Shown: positions 18,471 to 27,859, counted from the stretch's first letter. The stretch is 64,000 nt of DNA from Sphingobium aromaticiconvertens (GCF_037154075.1 NZ_JBANRJ010000001.1:1359501-1423500); one strand, 5' to 3'. Translations and numbers: made by a program. Notes: generated by a model from the sequence alone, not told the origin.

Positions 18471-19447
18471 GGTATCCCGCATCCGAAAAGCTCGAGATCA
18501 TCCGGATCGTCGAGCAGTCGCACCTGCCCGCCAAGCACACGCTGGACAAACTCGGCATCCCCCGCCGGACGTTCTACCGCTGGTACGATCGCTTCGTCGA
18601 AGGCGGGCCGGAGGCGCTGGAAGATCGGCCATCGGCGCCGAGTCGGGTGTGGAACCGCATCGGCGACGATATCCAGGGCCAGATCGTCGAGATGGCGCTG
18701 GATTACAGCGAGCTGTCACCGCGCGAACTGGCGGTGCGCTTCACCGACGAGAAGCGCTACTTCGTGTCGGAGGCCACCGTTTACCGCCTGTTGAAGGCCC
18801 ACGATCTGATTACCAGTCCGGCCTATGTGGTGATCAAGGCCGCCGATCGCTTCCATACCCAGACCACGCGTCCGAACGAGATGTGGCAGACCGATTTTAC
18901 CTACTTCAAGATCATCGGGTGGGGCTGGATGTACCTGTCGACCGTGCTCGACGACTTCTCGCGCTACATTATCGCCTGGAAACTGTGCACCAACATGCGC
19001 GCCGAGGATGTCACCGACACGCTGGACCTGGCCCTTAAGGCTTCCGGCTGCGACAGCGCCACCGTGCTGCACAAGCCCAGGCTGCTCAGCGATAACGGCC
19101 CCAGCTACATCGCGGGCGAACTGGCGGAATACATCGATGCCCAGAAGATGAGCCATGTACGCGGCGCTCCGATGCACCCCCAGACCCAAGGCAAGATCGA
19201 GCGCTGGCACCAAACCCTGAAAAACCGCATCCTGCTGGAAAACTACTTCCTGCCCGGCGACCTTGAGGCCCAGATCGAGGCCTTCGTCGAGCATTACAAC
19301 AACCAGCGTTACCACGAGAGCCTGAACAACGTGACGCCCGCCGACGCCTACCTCGGCAGGGCTCCCGCCATCATCAAACAGCGCGAAAGGATCAAGCGAA
19401 AGACCATCGAATATCGGCGCTTGCAACACCGCAGGCTCGCCGCTTAA
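18467..19447 (+). CDS. IS3-family transposase OrfB (DDE integrase)
   Basis: This 326-residue protein has an N-terminal HTH region (TLDKLGIPRRTFYRWYDRF) and an rve integrase core. Catalytic residues are in QTDFTYFK, LLSDNGPSY and KIERWHQTLKN, giving the D-D-E triad. The frame is intact. It overlaps OrfA by ATGA, so it may be made by coupling instead of, or in addition to, the frameshift used by many IS3 elements. Confidence 0.92.
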   Translation: MRYPASEKLEIIRIVEQSHLPAKHTLDKLGIPRRTFYRWYDRFVEGGPEALEDRPSAPSRVWNRIGDDIQGQIVEMALDYSELSPRELAVRFTDEKRYFVSEATVYRLLKAHDLITSPAYVVIKAADRFHTQTTRPNEMWQTDFTYFKIIGWGWMYLSTVLDDFSRYIIAWKLCTNMRAEDVTDTLDLALKASGCDSATVLHKPRLLSDNGPSYIAGELAEYIDAQKMSHVRGAPMHPQTQGKIERWHQTLKNRILLENYFLPGDLEAQIEAFVEHYNNQRYHESLNNVTPADAYLGRAPAIIKQRERIKRKTIEYRRLQHRRLAA

Positions 19448-19487
19448 CATCAACCCCAAGACGAGGCCCGCACTCCGCTAATTTACG

Positions 19488-19751
19488 ACGCGACGTGTGC
19501 CAAATGTTCTGACGACGGACACCAGAATCCTCCGCCATCGCGGGTCGGATGTGCGCCATTGGTTGATCCACGATGCGTGTTTTAATGTGCGGGCCGCACG
19601 TTGGATATTTCTATCTGGGCTCGCTGTGACGGGTGATTACTGGCAGGCTGTTGGCGCCTACCATAGTCCGACAAAGCTGCGTCAGCAGCGCTATCGGGCG
19701 AATGTCGCGGAAAAACTGATTAAAAGATTTGGTTCGGATTTATTCGAATGA
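19488..19751 (+). pseudogene. C-terminal remnant of a conjugation-type lytic transglycosylase
   Basis: The fragment reads WLIHDACFNVRAARWIF followed by GDYWQAVGAYHSPT and RQQRYRANVAEKL. This matches the end of VirB1/TrbN/IagB-type lytic transglycosylases, in which a late helix and an AVGAYHS segment close the fold. The catalytic glutamate domain and the signal peptide are absent, cut off by the IS3 element. It implies that a type IV secretion or conjugation locus once stood here. Confidence 0.62.
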
Positions 19752-19918
19752 AAATATACCAAGCTGCAACTAAATCAGAGAACGAGCCTCCGTAATTATT
19801 TGAAAAGTGGATAGAAGAAACTAAGACTGGACACTCGATAATTGAAGTTATCACATAAGCGGAGTTGACCCCTCTTTATAAGGTGCGGTACGAGCGTCGC
19901 TGAGGAACGAGGCGCATC

Positions 19919-21157
19919 ATGGCCACCGAAACCGCCCGGGAAGGGCCAGAAATCGCCGTAGCGCCGCCTGAGGCTGTCCTGCCGGCCGTCAGGGCGTCGG
20001 CCGACCTTGCGTGGACGATCGTGCAGATGCGCGCCGGCGAGCGCATCACCGTCAACGAGGGCCTGATCGCCGCCTATCAGGCCGCTTCATCGCCCCATAG
20101 CATCCGTGCGCTCAAGTCCGACGTCGAGGCGTTCGATGCGTGGTGTAGGCGCAACAACCGGATTGCACTGCCGGCGACGGCCGAGACGGTGGCCGACTAT
20201 CTCGACTCGCGGGCAGGCAAGGGGAGCCGCCCAGCCTCGCTATCCCGCTACAAGGCGTCGATCGCCAAGATCCACCAGTTGCTCGAACTCAAGGACCCAA
20301 CCCCCGCGCCGCTGGTCAAGCTGCGGCTGCAAGCGGTGCGCCGTGAGAAGGGCGCAGCGCAGAAGCAGGCAAGGCCGCTGCGGTTCAAGGGGCCGGTGCG
20401 CGACGTGGAACGCGATAAGGCGCGTGGTCTCAACGTCCGGGCGCTGCTCGAGTGCTGCGGAAACGATCTGCCGGGGCTGCGCGATCGGGCGCTGCTGTCG
20501 GCTGCCTATGACACCGGCCTGCGTGCGTCCGAGTTGGTAGCCGTGGCCATCGAGCATATCGAAGAGGCGATCGATCCCGAGGCGCGGCTGCTGCAGATCC
20601 TGCACAGCAAGGGCGATCAGGAGGGGGAGGGGGCAACCGCCTACCTCAGCCCGCGCACCGTGGCGGCGATCGTGGCGTGGACCGAAGCGGCCGGGATCAC
20701 GGCAGGGCCTTTGTTTCGGCGGGTGCAGGTGCGGCGCTACAAGGCACGCGCCGCCGTGCGCGGTCGGCCGATCGACAGCATCTCTGGCCGCGAAGCCTGG
20801 GATCTGCGCAAGACGGTTTCGAAGCCTGCGGTGAAGGCCCGGGTCGAATATGACATCGGCACCGTCGCGCTGCACCCGGGGTCGATCGGGCCGATCTTCC
20901 GGTCGATCATCCAGCGCGCGTTCGATCTTGGCGCGCTGCCTGATCTCACGGGCGAGGATCTGTCTCGACTGCTCAAGGGCATCAGCGCGCACTCGACGCG
21001 GATCGGGCTCAACCAGGACCTGTTCGCCAGCGGCGAGGATCTGGCTGGGATCATGGATGCGCTGAGGTGGAAGTCCCCACGCATGGCGTTGGCATACAAC
21101 CGCAACCTCGCCGCTGAGCAAGGCGCCGCCGGCCGCCTGATGTCGAAGCTTGCGTAG
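19919..21157 (+). CDS. Tyrosine-type site-specific recombinase
   Basis: A 412-residue integrase with an N-terminal SAM-like core-binding region (residues about 55-125). The catalytic domain has the arginine in DTGLRASELV, the HSTRIG box and the nucleophilic tyrosine in MALAYNRNL. It may be a phage-type or XerC-like recombinase moving the surrounding island. No tRNA or clear attachment repeat was found next to it. The frame is intact and starts at ATG 19919 after a 167-base gap from the transglycosylase remnant. Confidence 0.88.
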   Translation: MATETAREGPEIAVAPPEAVLPAVRASADLAWTIVQMRAGERITVNEGLIAAYQAASSPHSIRALKSDVEAFDAWCRRNNRIALPATAETVADYLDSRAGKGSRPASLSRYKASIAKIHQLLELKDPTPAPLVKLRLQAVRREKGAAQKQARPLRFKGPVRDVERDKARGLNVRALLECCGNDLPGLRDRALLSAAYDTGLRASELVAVAIEHIEEAIDPEARLLQILHSKGDQEGEGATAYLSPRTVAAIVAWTEAAGITAGPLFRRVQVRRYKARAAVRGRPIDSISGREAWDLRKTVSKPAVKARVEYDIGTVALHPGSIGPIFRSIIQRAFDLGALPDLTGEDLSRLLKGISAHSTRIGLNQDLFASGEDLAGIMDALRWKSPRMALAYNRNLAAEQGAAGRLMSKLA

Positions 21158-21159
21158 AC

Positions 21160-21546
21160 GTGTTTGCGAAAAAAGCATCCGCATCCTGCGAACGCAGTAA
21201 ACTTTTGCGGGGACGAATGCTTCTCAGCGGAGCGCCAATTGGATTCGCGATCGTCGCCATTGCCTTCATCCTGGGCGGCGGTGCGAACAGCATCCACAAT
21301 GTCGCTGTGCGAACCTTGCTCCAATCGGAAAGCCGGCCCGCCGATCATGGCAAGGTCGCCGCGATCTACGGTGCGGTGACGCGCACCGCCGTAATCGGCG
21401 GCTATGTCGCCGGCGGCTTCTTCGTGCCGCACGACGCGCCGACCGCCTATCTCGCCAGCGGCGTACTTGGCGTCGGCGCGGGCGTGGCCGGATGGCGGAT
21501 ATTCAATGGTCGATGGTCCGCCCCAACGGTCAGCGCACGAAGTTGA
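21160..21546 (+). pseudogene. C-terminal fragment of an MFS transporter
   Basis: From about 21217 the frame encodes hydrophobic segments FAIVAIAFILGGGANS and AVIGGYVAGGFF. Between them is a loop, RTLLQSESRPADHGKVAAIYG, that resembles the last helices of EntS-like major facilitator exporters. Only about 100 of some 400 residues remain. The first 20 residues look unrelated and immediately follow the recombinase, so this is probably a junction formed by integration or deletion. Confidence 0.55.
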
Positions 21547-21849
21547 CCTGCTTTTCGCGCATTATCGGAATAACCGACTCTAACCCTGAAGAGAGGGTGT
21601 ATACCGCGCGTCTCCCTTCTCTGGGAACTTGACGCCATCCTCAATCTGGTTGCTCCCCGGCATTCCTCCTCGATCAAGTTCTATGGCATGGCAGAATGCT
21701 TTGATCGTTGCCCTGGCCTAAGCCTTGCGTTTCCGGCTTGCTGCATTGATCACTTTGCATTACGGATCATTTGCCGGTTGGTACATCTGACGTGCTCCCC
21801 TGAAACTCTGCCAGTTTGAGCTAGAGTCCGCCTTCGTGAGGAGACGGAC

Positions 21850-22116
21850 GTGAAGAAGACCAGGTTCAGCGAGGAGCAGATCATCGCGGTGTTGCGCGAG
21901 CAGGAGGCCGGGATGAAGACGGCCGATGTGTGTCGCAAGCACGGGATCAGCAGCGCGACGCTGTATGCGTGGAAGGCCAAGTACGGCGGTATGGACGTGT
22001 CGCAGGCGCGCAAGCTGAAGGTGCTCGAGGAGGAGAACGGCCGGCTCAAACGGCTGCTGGCGGACGCCATGCTCGACAATGCCGTGCTGAAGGAAGTCGC
22101 GGCAAAAAACTGGTGA
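21850..22116 (+). CDS. IS407-group transposase OrfA
   Basis: An 88-residue HTH protein beginning KKTRFSEEQIIAVLREQEAG, with VCRKHGISSATLYAWKAKYGG and a coiled-coil tail EEENGRLKRLLADAMLDNAVL, the usual IS407/IS511 OrfA. The stop overlaps the GTG start of OrfB. Confidence 0.92.
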   Translation: MKKTRFSEEQIIAVLREQEAGMKTADVCRKHGISSATLYAWKAKYGGMDVSQARKLKVLEEENGRLKRLLADAMLDNAVLKEVAAKNW

Positions 22117-22558
22117 AGCCCGCCGCTCAGCGGAAGGCTGTTGAGCATGCTCGGCAGCTGTTCGGCATCAGCGAGCGTCGGGCATGTACCATCTTCGGCG
22201 TGGACAGGACGTCGGTGCGCTACGCGCCCCGGCGTAGTGATGATGGCGACCTGCGGTCGCGGCTGCGTGAGATCGCGGCCGAACGTCGTCGCTTCGGCTA
22301 CCGGCGGCTTGGCATCATGCTGGCCCGTGAAGGGCTAGTCATGAACCACAAGAAGCTGCTGCGGCTCTATCGCGAGGAGAACCTGCGGGTCAGGCGCCGG
22401 CGTGGCCGCAAGCGAGCGATGGGCACCCGAGCGCCGATGACGCTGCCGCAGGGTCCGAACCAGCGCTGGAGCCTCGACTTCGTCAGCGACACGCTGATCA
22501 GCGGTCGGCGCATCCGCATCCTGGCGGTGGTCGACGACTTCACGCGGGAGTGCCTAGC
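22113..22558 (+). pseudogene. IS407-group transposase OrfB, 5' part (split by IS1380)
   Basis: Starting at GTG 22113 the frame encodes KPAAQRKAVEHARQLFG and RRFGYRRLGIMLAREG, then the first catalytic aspartate in RWSLDFVSD and DDFTRECLA. IS1380 interrupts at CTAGC (22554-22558). The remainder, with the second aspartate and the glutamate, continues in frame at 24204. Confidence 0.88.
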
Positions 22559-24203
22559 CCGCCTTATTCACCAAAAGTGTCCTGAAGGGTTGGCGGGAGT
22601 GGCGTAAGCCTCTGATCTGAATTAGGAACTGGGTGTCTAAGCCGAACCTGCCGCAGGGCAGAAAATGCCACGGGCCACACCCGCCATGAACGATGATATC
22701 GCAAGCTCATTTGGATTCCCAGCAGTCGGCCGCAAGAAAATCACAGCTGCGTTCGACGGTGGCCGGCTTACCTCGGATGGCGGTGTTCTACTGCTTGCAC
22801 AGGCCGAGCGCGCGATGGGGATTTGCCAGCGCCTGGCGGCTTGTATTGCCGATCCGCGCGATCCAGCGCGGGTGATCCATCGCCTGGATGACATTCTGCG
22901 TGCCCGTGTGTTCGCGATTGCGTGCGGCTATGAGGATGCCGATGATCTCGATGCTCTGCGCGACGATCCAGGCTTCCGCCTGGCGCTCGGCAAGCTGCCG
23001 GAATCGGGCGCGGGGCTGGCCAGCCAACCGACGATGAGCCGGTGGGAAAATGCACCGACTACGCGCGAACTGGCCAGCATGATGGCCGCGATGATCGACA
23101 TCTACTGCGCCAGCTATCCCGCCCCTCCGACAGCGGTCACGCTGGATATCGACGACACGTGCGACGTCGTGCATGGCTATCAACAGCTCTCGTTCTGGAA
23201 CGGGCATCATGGGGAGCGCTGCTTCCTACCGATCCATATCTACGACACCGCGACCGGCAGGCCGGTGGCCATGCTGCTGCGCACAGGCAAGACGCCTTCT
23301 GGAAAGGAGGCGGCGGGGCACATCCGACGCCTGGTGCGTCACCTGCGCCGTAATTGGCCCGATACCCACATCACTATCCGCGGCGACGGGCACTATGGTC
23401 GACCCGAGGTCATGGCCTACTGCGATGCGGCCCGCGTCGATTACGTGTTCGGCCTGCCCACCAATTCAGCGCTGCGCGCCGATCCCGCCATTGTTGCGGT
23501 CGCCGATGCCTGCGCGGTCAAGCGCGCCCAGCGTCAGTGTCCCGTCCTGCGCAACTATGCCGAGACCCGCTATGGGGCAAAGACCTGGAAGTGCCAGCGT
23601 CGCGTCGTTGCACGGATCGAGGCCAGCACGCTGGGCATGGACATCCGCTATGTCGTCACCTCGTTGGCAACAGGATCGGCCGAGCACATCTACGACACGC
23701 TCTACTGCGCGCGTGGTCAGGCCGAGAACCTGATCAAGCGCCACAAGTCCCAGCTCGCCAGCGACCGAACCTCGTGCCGCTCGGCCAATGCCAATCAGAT
23801 GCGCCTGATACTGCACACTGCCGCATACTGGCTGCTATGGCGCATCCAGCAGGCGATGCCCAGGACCGCTGCTCTGGCAAGCGCGGAGTTTACCACCTTG
23901 CGCCTGCGGCTGCTCAAGGTCGCTGCGCGCGTCGTAGAAAGTGCTAGCCGCATCCGCATTGCCTTCGCTTCCGCCTGTCCGGATGCCGACCTGTTCCGCG
24001 CCCTCGTTCTCCGGCTGAAGCCTGCGCCGACGTAGCCCATGCGGCAGCGCCGCAGAACTCCGAGCCCAGCCCTTCAACCCGAAAAGCCCATCAATCCGAA
24101 TGCGGTGAAACAAACGCCAGCGATGCCGGTCGTCCGCGCAATACAGCCAGCCGCAGCAAATGCCCAGAGCGGGCCCGAAACCGAGCGTCGTGAATAAGAG
24201 AGG
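22559..24203. mobile_element. IS1380-family insertion sequence, 1645 bp
   Basis: The termini read CCGCCTTATTCAC at 22559 and, inward from the other end, CCTCTCTTATTCAC at 24203. The 5-bp sequence CTAGC is duplicated on both sides (22554-22558 and 24204-24208). Removing the element with one duplicate restores CLALVVDTS in OrfB of the host IS. It is therefore the younger of the two nested insertions. Confidence 0.92.
22665..24035 (+). CDS. IS1380-family transposase
   Basis: A transposase of up to 456 residues that begins with the family's KKITAAFDGGRLTSDGGVLL and carries VTLDIDDTCD, IRGDGHYGRPEVM and the YCARGQAENLIKRHKSQL segment holding the catalytic acidic residues. Start at 22665 or at the methionine codon 22686 (MNDDIASS); the second is closer to family starts. 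The frame is intact, so the element may be active. Confidence 0.93.
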   Translation: MPRATPAMNDDIASSFGFPAVGRKKITAAFDGGRLTSDGGVLLLAQAERAMGICQRLAACIADPRDPARVIHRLDDILRARVFAIACGYEDADDLDALRDDPGFRLALGKLPESGAGLASQPTMSRWENAPTTRELASMMAAMIDIYCASYPAPPTAVTLDIDDTCDVVHGYQQLSFWNGHHGERCFLPIHIYDTATGRPVAMLLRTGKTPSGKEAAGHIRRLVRHLRRNWPDTHITIRGDGHYGRPEVMAYCDAARVDYVFGLPTNSALRADPAIVAVADACAVKRAQRQCPVLRNYAETRYGAKTWKCQRRVVARIEASTLGMDIRYVVTSLATGSAEHIYDTLYCARGQAENLIKRHKSQLASDRTSCRSANANQMRLILHTAAYWLLWRIQQAMPRTAALASAEFTTLRLRLLKVAARVVESASRIRIAFASACPDADLFRALVLRLKPAPT

Positions 24204-24629
24204 CTAGCGCTGGTGGTCGATACCTCGCTGTCAGGCGCGCGTGTCGCTCGTGAGCTCGATGCCATTATCGCGGCTAGAGGCGTACCGCCGCTGATGATCG
24301 TGAGCGACAACGGCACCGAACTGACCAGCCTGGCGATCCTGAGATGGACGCAGGAGCGACCAATCGAGTGGCACTACATCGCGCCAGGCAAGCCTCAGCA
24401 GAACGGCTACGTCGAGAGCTTCAACGGCCGCCTACGTGACGAATGCCTCAACGAGACGCTGTTCGTGTCGCTCGGCCATGCCCGCTCGGTGCTGCGGCTC
24501 TGGCGCGACGACTACAACCATGTGCGCCCGCACAGCGGTGTTGGCGGGCTGACGCCCGCCGATGCTGCCAGGCGGGTTGTGCAACACCGCCCCGAGGGGC
24601 ACCATACCAACCCCGGACTCCAGTTATGA
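24204..24629 (+). pseudogene. IS407-group transposase OrfB, 3' part
   Basis: The frame continues from the duplicated CTAGC with [18 protein letters not shown], then [12 protein letters not shown] (second aspartate), [23 protein letters not shown] (glutamate) and [18 protein letters not shown], the standard end of IS407-group OrfB. It is cut off from its start by IS1380. Confidence 0.88.
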
Positions 24630-24656
24630 CTGGTAGAGCTTTGGGGAGCACGTCAA

Positions 24657-25053
24657 TGGTGATGCGGCCTACAAGAGTCTCAAGGCTGTGCTGGATGGCG
24701 GAATCCGTGGCTGTCCCACCAACATTCTGCTGGCGGTGACATCAAACCGCCGCCATTTGCTGCGCCGGGATATGATCGAGAACGAGCGATCAACCGCGAT
24801 CCGCGCCGGGGAAGCAACCGAGGAAAAGGTATCACTCGCCGATCGCTTCGGGCTCAGCCTCGGCTTCCACAATGTTGCACAGGACGATTATCTCGCGATG
24901 GTGGTCGGGCACCTCGGCAGTCTCGCCGACACGATGGATGCCGATGAGCTCGTTCAGGAGGCCGACAATTGGGCGCGTCGGCGCGGTGCGAGGTCGGGAC
25001 GCGTGGCGGCTCAGTTCGCGAGGCATATCGCCGGGCGGAGTGCGGCCGCATGA
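24657..25053 (+). pseudogene. C-terminal remnant of a DUF815 AAA+ ATPase
   Basis: Directly after the IS end the frame reads NGDAAYKSLKAVLDGG, then NILLAVTSNRRHLLRRDM, IENERSTAIRAGEATEEKVSL and DRFGLSLGFHNVAQDDYLAM, highly characteristic of the C-terminal half of DUF815 P-loop ATPases. The Walker A/B part is missing, removed with the sequence left of the IS. Its stop overlaps the ribB start (ATGA), so ribB was probably its operon partner. Confidence 0.82.
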
Positions 25054-25700
25054 TCGAGGACATTCTTGAGGCCGCACCGCTGGCCGCGTTCGGAGATGCG
25101 CGCGAGCGAGTGCGCCGAGCGGTGGAGCGGATCGCGGCCGGTGGAGGCGTCATCGTAATCGATGACGAGACCCGTGAGAATGAGGGCGACCTCATTTTCG
25201 CCGCCGAGACGCTGACCGTCTCGCAGATGGCGCGCATGATCCGCGACGGATCGGGCATCGTCTGCCTGATCCTCACCACTGAAACCGTCGATGCGCTCGA
25301 CCTTACGCCGATGGTCGCGACCAATTCGGCGCGCAACGGAACGGCCTTCACCGTCTCCATTGAGGCGCGGGAAGGCGTGACGACCGGGGTTTCCGCATCT
25401 GATCGCGTTCAGACCATTCGCACAGCGATTGCTCCCGGCGCGCGTCCGGAGCATCTGGCTCGCCCGGGGCATGTATTCCCGCTCCGCGCTCACCCTGACG
25501 GTCTCTTCGCCCGTCGTGGCCATACCGAAGCCACGATCGACTTGATGCGAAGGGCTCGCCGTCCGCTCGCAGGTGTCCTGTGCGAAGTCATGAATCCGGA
25601 TGGGACGATGGCGCGGGTGCCGGAACTTGTCGGCTATGCGCTGGAGCATGATTTCCCGATCGTCACGATCGAGGACCTCACCACGATCGACAACACATGA
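25050..25700 (+). CDS. ribB: 3,4-dihydroxy-2-butanone 4-phosphate synthase (riboflavin synthesis)
   Basis: This 216-residue enzyme has the RibB motifs [20 protein letters not shown] (metal and ribulose 5-phosphate site), [32 protein letters not shown] and [11 protein letters not shown]. It converts ribulose 5-phosphate to the butanone phosphate and formate in riboflavin synthesis. It lacks the GTP cyclohydrolase II domain of RibBA fusions. The start is translationally coupled to the upstream DUF815 remnant. A lone extra RibB in an accessory region may boost flavin supply; pentose phosphate genes and several flavoproteins are encoded in the same window. Confidence 0.92.
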   Translation: MIEDILEAAPLAAFGDARERVRRAVERIAAGGGVIVIDDETRENEGDLIFAAETLTVSQMARMIRDGSGIVCLILTTETVDALDLTPMVATNSARNGTAFTVSIEAREGVTTGVSASDRVQTIRTAIAPGARPEHLARPGHVFPLRAHPDGLFARRGHTEATIDLMRRARRPLAGVLCEVMNPDGTMARVPELVGYALEHDFPIVTIEDLTTIDNT

Positions 25701-25809
25701 GAGGTGCCAGCGGCGGAATTGCACGTGCTTCGCCAGCGCTCGACCGCCCAGGGTCGTGCCCTGTTCGGTCCGGCATGCTGAGAACCCACCGTTTGCCAAG
25801 GCTTCTGCC

Positions 25810-26571
25810 GTGCTGAGATTACGTGTGAATGTCCGGGATCTCCATCTGGAGCGTGCTGACGCCTGCTCCTCAGTCTATGCAATCGGGGACATCCATGGTC
25901 GGCTCGACCTTCTGATCAAAATGGAAGAAGCTATCCGGCGTGATGTTGCATCCGGTGATTTTGGACCTGCCGCCATCTGTTATCTCGGTGACTATATCGA
26001 CCGGGGCCCGCAGTCCGCAGATGTCGTCGAACGACTCTGTTCTCCCATTGATGACGGGATTGAGCGGGTTTTCCTTATGGGGAATCATGAGGATCGGCTG
26101 CTCGATTTTCTGGACGACCCAACGCGTTACGGGCCGTCGTGGTTAAGATATGGCGGCCGGGAGGCGATGGAGAGCTATGGCATCACGCTGCCAGCGACGG
26201 ATGCCGACGTTGACTGGCTGGAATTTCGAGATCGGTTTTTGATTACGTTCCCCGCTTCGCATCGGACCTTCATCGAAGGGCTCCATCCTGGACTGTTTTG
26301 GCGAAACTATCTGTTTGTTCATGCCGGCATCAACCCTGATGCACGAACCGATAGCCAAGCTCTACACGACTTAATGTGGATACGTGAGCCATTCCTTAGC
26401 CACGAAGGCGATTGGGGCCTGACCGTCGTCCATGGCCATACAGTCTTCGATACGCCGCAGATTCACGATAACAGAATCGGAGTCGATACGGGGGCATATC
26501 AAAGCGGCATTTTGTCCGCAGTGAAAGTGACTGACAGTGGATGCCGAATCTTGCAGGTGTCGCAATTATGA
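25810..26571 (+). CDS. Calcineurin-like metallophosphoesterase (PrpA/ApaH-type phosphatase)
   Basis: A protein of about 253 residues with the phosphoprotein phosphatase motifs in order: AIGDIHGR, YLGDYIDRGP, MGNHEDR, then FVHAGIN and VVHGHT with metal-binding histidines. These bind two metals and hydrolyse phosphoserine/threonine or dinucleoside polyphosphates. The start is uncertain: GTG 25810 or GTG 25825, neither with a clear ribosome site. The sequence before them is out of family. No operon partner is obvious. Confidence 0.85.
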   Translation: MLRLRVNVRDLHLERADACSSVYAIGDIHGRLDLLIKMEEAIRRDVASGDFGPAAICYLGDYIDRGPQSADVVERLCSPIDDGIERVFLMGNHEDRLLDFLDDPTRYGPSWLRYGGREAMESYGITLPATDADVDWLEFRDRFLITFPASHRTFIEGLHPGLFWRNYLFVHAGINPDARTDSQALHDLMWIREPFLSHEGDWGLTVVHGHTVFDTPQIHDNRIGVDTGAYQSGILSAVKVTDSGCRILQVSQL

Positions 26572-26625
26572 AGCCCTTGCAGCGAACGAAAGCCCATGTC
26601 GTGGGGTATGATTTGGAGCACCGGT

Positions 26626-27441
26626 ATGTTGCGTGAGGTGATTACTGCCATGGTACTGGGATTTGCTGCGCCGGCATCTGTATTCGCACAGGGTCCGGAC
26701 AAGCCGCTTGTAGGCCACGTAATCCGTCTTGGATTTGGAGCTGATGCGAATGCCCTCTCACGAGAGGCAAGCGTTCGCACGTTCAATCGTTTCAAGCAGA
26801 TCAAGGGGCCTGCCTTGATCGTGGTTGGGCGGGACGTGTCCGTCGCGGATGGGTTTGAGTATGCTCAAATCACCACATTTCAAAGAGAAACGGACTGGCG
26901 CAACTATTTCTACGATCCAATCCATTTGGCCGCTGACCGGGAGGCCGAAACGCTCAACGCCATCTCACGAGGCGCGTCTTTCGACATTTTCCCTGATTAT
27001 CGGCCCGCCGAAGCCGCTGCCCTTGTGAGGATTAACTCAGACAGGGCCGAACGCTTTCGGCTTAACGATGATCGCCCCACTTCGCCACCGGTTCCAGACA
27101 GGCCACAAGACCAGGCTTGGCCGTTCGGCAATGCCTTCTTCTACGTGGTCCGTTTCAGCGGGGCGCCCATGATGACGTTTGATCGACTGATGAATGCAGC
27201 CCAGGACCAAGTCGTATCCGGCAGGATGCTGGGTGGGGCACAGCCGGACAAGGCAAACTACGGTGCAGTAATCCGTTTCGCTGACGAGACGGCTTGGCGC
27301 GACTTTGCCAGGTCCCCAGCGATGATGGAGGCGCGCGCCGCTGGGCTTTACAGGGAGGGATCGTATCAGGCGTTCTTCGTCATCGACCCGGTTAACGATG
27401 CCCTTGCGGAGCGGTTGAGGGCGGGGCTGACGGAAGGCTAG
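26626..27441 (+). CDS. Exported protein of unknown function
   Basis: I do not recognise the family. The start at 26626 is chosen for GGAG about eight bases upstream and because it directly begins a signal peptide (MLREVITAMVLGFAAPASVFA). The mature part of about 250 residues contains two similar halves: RDVSVADGFEYAQITTFQRETDWRNYF in shortened form and, later, MLGGAQPDK with GAVIRFADETAWRDFARSPA. Each half has a strand followed by a W-R-x-F/Y helix, faintly resembling ferredoxin-like A/B barrels (Dabb type). It lies 54 bases after the phosphatase on the same strand. Confidence 0.6.
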   Translation: MLREVITAMVLGFAAPASVFAQGPDKPLVGHVIRLGFGADANALSREASVRTFNRFKQIKGPALIVVGRDVSVADGFEYAQITTFQRETDWRNYFYDPIHLAADREAETLNAISRGASFDIFPDYRPAEAAALVRINSDRAERFRLNDDRPTSPPVPDRPQDQAWPFGNAFFYVVRFSGAPMMTFDRLMNAAQDQVVSGRMLGGAQPDKANYGAVIRFADETAWRDFARSPAMMEARAAGLYREGSYQAFFVIDPVNDALAERLRAGLTEG

Positions 27442-27569
27442 GGCTATCGGGAGACTTGCTGACCAGTCCACACCCCTAATCGGGTCGTAGCGAGGGGGCA
27501 ACTTCGCGGGGTCGGTCAGAGCATGAAAACACATGGGGGTGGCAGGTATCGCCTGATTTTCGTCGCACG

Positions 27570-27701
27570 GCCCTCGCGATTTGGGCACTATATCCCTCGC
27601 GCTGCCTCCTGATCGCTCGCGTGCGCGCTTTCCTCGACTATCTCAAGTCGACATTCCCCACTGGAGTGCCCGAGGAGTTTGCTGCATTTCTCGGGAAGTG
27701 A
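27570..27701 (+). pseudogene. C-terminal remnant of a LysR-family regulator
   Basis: A 43-codon open stretch reads ALAIWALYPSRCLLIARVR followed by AFLDYLKSTFP. This is how the effector-binding domain of many LysR regulators ends: a WALYPS-type strand, then a helix with RVRAFLDYL. No start, DNA-binding domain or upstream continuation is visible. Apart from this remnant the gap 27442-27859 shows nothing I can support. Confidence 0.6.
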
Positions 27702-27859
27702 ACTGCAGCAGGCGGTCAAGGAGGTAGGCCAATAGCGGTGCCGTTTTCCAAAGATGGGATTGTCTGTGATCGAGCCTTCTGCGGAGACGCTCGCGATCTG
27801 GTGGTTTCGCAGCCTGTGTTATCAGCCAAGGCCAAGGTTTCAGGCTATTGCGATGCGTT

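Larger units (their letters stand above)
18035..19487. mobile_element. IS3-family insertion sequence, about 1453 bp
   Basis: Terminal inverted repeats begin TGTAAATTAAGGAGGG (left) and CGTAAATTAGCGGAG (right, read inward) and share GGGC and TCGTC farther in. Two overlapping frames encode OrfA and OrfB. I find no matching target duplication: the left flank ends GAGGT and the right flank begins ACGCG. The left flank is lysE and the right flank a conjugation gene, which suggests a deletion or recombination at the element rather than a simple insertion. Confidence 0.82.
21788..24656. mobile_element. IS3-family (IS407-like group) element, interrupted by IS1380
   Basis: The ends are TGACGTGCTCCCC at 21788 and its inverse at 24644-24656; inner repeats CTCT-x-CCAGT also match. 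Without the inserted element and its duplication the length is about 1219 bp, normal for the IS407 group. It codes for OrfA and an OrfB split by IS1380. Bases outside the ends do not form a duplication (ACATC and ATGGT). The right flank is the middle of a DUF815 gene whose start is missing, implying a deletion next to the element. Confidence 0.87.

Noticed and set aside
21157..21230. Short inverted motifs just after the recombinase as a possible attachment site
   Set aside because: The matches are short and interrupted, and no second copy was found in the window.
25701..25809. FMN riboswitch near ribB
   Set aside because: RibB is preceded by coding sequence, not by a structured leader, and the gap after it shows no conserved FMN-element pattern.
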